64,000 bases of DNA from Omphalotus guepiniiformis (taxonomy: Eukaryota; Basidiomycota; Agaricomycetes; Agaricales; Omphalotaceae). Made by a program: the position numbers and the translations under genes. How positions within the stretch are numbered: the first letter of the stretch is position 1; each line of letters opens with the position of its first letter. The stretch lies in the NCBI GenBank assembly GCA_028554645.1, contig JAQOOI010000064.1:1178001-1242000 (forward strand). Reading direction: 5' to 3'. Under the pieces are notes generated by a model, which saw only the letters and a program-made list of their open reading frames with translations, had not been told where the DNA came from and did no database searches. This document shows positions 61,933 to 64,000 of the stretch, one piece after another.

Positions 61933-64000
61933 ATGTTCTCCAAAGGCCTTCCAAGGGCTGTTGCACGCTCTCATCGCTCTCTGCACTCCTCAGCTCCCGT
62001 TCATAGAGTTGTCGCTACGAATCCTGTCAAAGCTGAGGAAGTCAAGGTAAATGTTATTTCCTATTTCGTCGTTAACTTTTTCCAGCGTTTGTCTTGTCTT
62101 TAGTCTTGGTCTTCGGGAAAATATCCTCTGATTGAGCATGAATATGATGCTATCGTCGTGTATGTACTGCTTATGCGCTGGAGTGGAGAGTGTTTGTACT
62201 GACTTGTCTCGAAAGCGGTGCTGGTGGTGCTGGTTTGCGAGCAGCTTTCGGTCTGGCAGAGGCTGGTTTCAACACGGCGTGTATCACCAAGCTCTTCCCT
62301 ACGAGAAGTCATACTGTAGCTGCGCAGGCACGTCATATACATTCTTCGTCAATCGCTCTTGTCTCATATGAACTTCTAGGGAGGGATCAATGCCGCACTT
62401 GGAGTAAGTTCAAACTAAGAGAATGTGCACAGTATCTTACGAAAACGCATAGAACATGACTGAGGATGATTGGAGATGGCATATGTACGACACGGTGAGT
62501 GGTTGTTATTTGCCTTTTAACCTGCTTCTCACTCTTCACTTGTAGGTAAAAGGGTCCGACTGGCTCGGTGACCAGGACGCCATTCACTACATGTGTCGCG
62601 AGGCTCCCAGTACCGTAATTGAGGTACTCTAGACATGCTTTTACCCACCATTCGAACTTAATCTCAATGGATTTTGTAGCTGGAGCACTTTGGTGTACCT
62701 TTTTCTCGTACCAAAGAGGGCAAGATCTACCAACGGGCTTTCGGCGGCCAATCTCTGAAATACGGGAAAGGCGGTCAAGCCTACAGATGCGCTGCAGCCG
62801 CCGACCGTACTGGTCACGCCCTCCTTCACACGCTCTACGGGCAATCGCTTCGTCATAACACCAACTTTTTCATCGAATATTTCGCGCTTGATCTCATAAT
62901 GCAGGATGGCGAATGTGTTGGTGTAATTGCTCTCAACATGGAAGACGGCACCCTCCATAGATTCCGAGCTCACAAGACTGTCTTGGCTACTGGCGGGTAT
63001 GGGCGAGCATACTTCAGTTGCACCAGTGCCCACACTTGCTCTGGCGACGGCAATGCAATGGTGGCTCGCGCTGGTTTACCCTTACAAGATCTTGAATTCG
63101 TGCAATTCCACCCCACAGGCATCTACGGAGCCGGATGTCTGATAACCGAAGGTGCGAAGCGTGTTCATTTTGGTGTCGCAGACAACTCAAGAACTCGTTT
63201 GGTTAGGTTCTCGAGGAGAAGGAGGGTATCTCCTCAACTCTGAGGGAGAGAGATTTATGGAACGATATGCTCCTACCGCCAAGGATTTGGCTTCACGTGA
63301 CGTTGTATCTCGCAGTATGACAATTGAAATTCGTGAAGGTCGCGGTGTTGGTCCCGAGAAAGATCATATCTACCTCCAGCTCAGCCACCTTCCTCCTGAA
63401 GTTCTTCACGAGCGTTTGCCTGGTATTTCTGAAACCGCCGCCATCTTCTCTGGTGTCGATGTCACGAAGGAGCCTATTCCAGTCCTGCCTACCGTGCACT
63501 ACAATATGGGAGGTATACCCACAAAGTACACTGGGGAAGTCATTACTGTCGACGAAAGCGGCAAGGATAAAATCGTCCCTGGGCTTTACGCTGCCGGGGA
63601 AGCTGCCTGCGTGTCTGTACATGGTGCTAACCGTCTTGGCGCGAATTCGCTTCTTGACATCGTCGTATTTGGACGCGCTTGCGCCCACCATATCAAGGAG
63701 ACCTTGACTCCCGGCAAACCGCATAAGGCGATACCTGAGGAAGCCGGCATGGGGAGCATCGAATTCTTGGACAAGATCAGGTTAGTATCCTTGGTTTGTG
63801 CGCGTAGAGAATCGTCTTAAATGATTGGACAGAAATGCATCAGGACCTGAGCCAACCGCCAAGATTCGCCTTGAGATGCAGAAGGCTATGCAAACTGACG
63901 CAGCCGTTTTCAGGTCCGTATCATGCAATGTCAAGTTGTGCTTTGAAGTCTAATGAGAATATTGTATAGAACCCAGGAAACTTTGGATGAAGGTGTGCAG
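61933..64000 (+). CDS. SDH1: Succinate dehydrogenase flavoprotein subunit (partial, 3' end beyond window)
   Basis: FAD subunit of mitochondrial complex II; oxidises succinate to fumarate. Start chosen at [16 protein letters not shown] (61933), a basic presequence; an in-frame ATG at 61906 is possible. FAD-binding [19 protein letters not shown], covalent-FAD histidine in SHTVAAQGGINAAL, then [40 protein letters not shown], active-site [13 protein letters not shown], and [12 protein letters not shown]. All introns fit GT-AG except 62328-62379, which is GC-AG (donor GCACGT). The last visible exon ends [11 protein letters not shown] at the window edge, so the C-terminal domain lies beyond. Confidence 0.97.
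62328..62379 (+). other. GC-AG intron (SDH1)
   Basis: Donor GCACGT after CAG, acceptor CTTCTAG, 52 nt; joins VAAQ to GGINAALGN exactly. Confidence 0.85.

Overview
This window reads as nuclear DNA of a filamentous basidiomycete, most likely an Agaricomycete. The evidence is dense, intron-rich coding on both strands, introns mostly 45-65 nt long, short intergenic gaps, a basidiomycete-type Zn2Cys6 regulator and a fungal Hv1 proton channel. I found no mobile element, tRNA, rRNA or CRISPR array. Both edges cut genes: eIF2B epsilon on the left and succinate dehydrogenase flavoprotein on the right.

Layout. 0-10 kb: eIF2B epsilon (-), an Ala/Pro/Glu-rich protein (-), a 1.8 kb gap, NOP2 rRNA methyltransferase (-), a FUN14 mitochondrial protein (-), Hv1 (+). 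10-24 kb: a MARVEL-like membrane protein (-), a large mitochondrial AAA ATPase (+), NSE1 of SMC5/6 (-), phosphatidylserine synthase (-), DNA primase large subunit (-), an MFS sugar transporter (-), an unknown membrane-anchored protein (+). 24-34 kb: a Ser/Thr-rich single-pass surface protein (-) and a very long disordered protein (-). 35-48 kb: a USP7/Ubp15 deubiquitinase (+), Sec66 (-), mitochondrial citrate synthase (+), a Pro/Gly/Gln-tailed unknown (-), PP2A B56 subunit (+). 48-64 kb: cytosolic HSP70 (+) behind a heat-shock promoter, a PhoD-like phosphatase (-), a Zn2Cys6 factor (+), a TBC Rab-GAP (+), SDH1 (+, partial). Most are housekeeping genes and the order shows no operon or metabolic cluster. 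Central carbon metabolism (CIT1, SDH1, sugar uptake), protein quality control (HSP70, AAA ATPase, deubiquitinase) and genome maintenance (PRI2, NSE1) simply sit side by side.

The most unusual signal is in the introns. Splicing by eye across these genes, nearly all junctions are GT-AG (three are GC-AG). In seven genes, one junction can be placed to give the conserved protein only by leaving the GT-AG rule. In each, the last 3-11 nt of the upstream exon are repeated exactly at the end of the intron: HSP70, citrate synthase, the USP7 homologue, primase, the MARVEL protein, B56 and the TBC protein. HSP70 intron 1 has no AG acceptor at all in the usable interval. This is a pattern seen by reading, not yet tested by RNA data. 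The sugar transporter also carries apparent microexons of 3, 9 and 10 nt.
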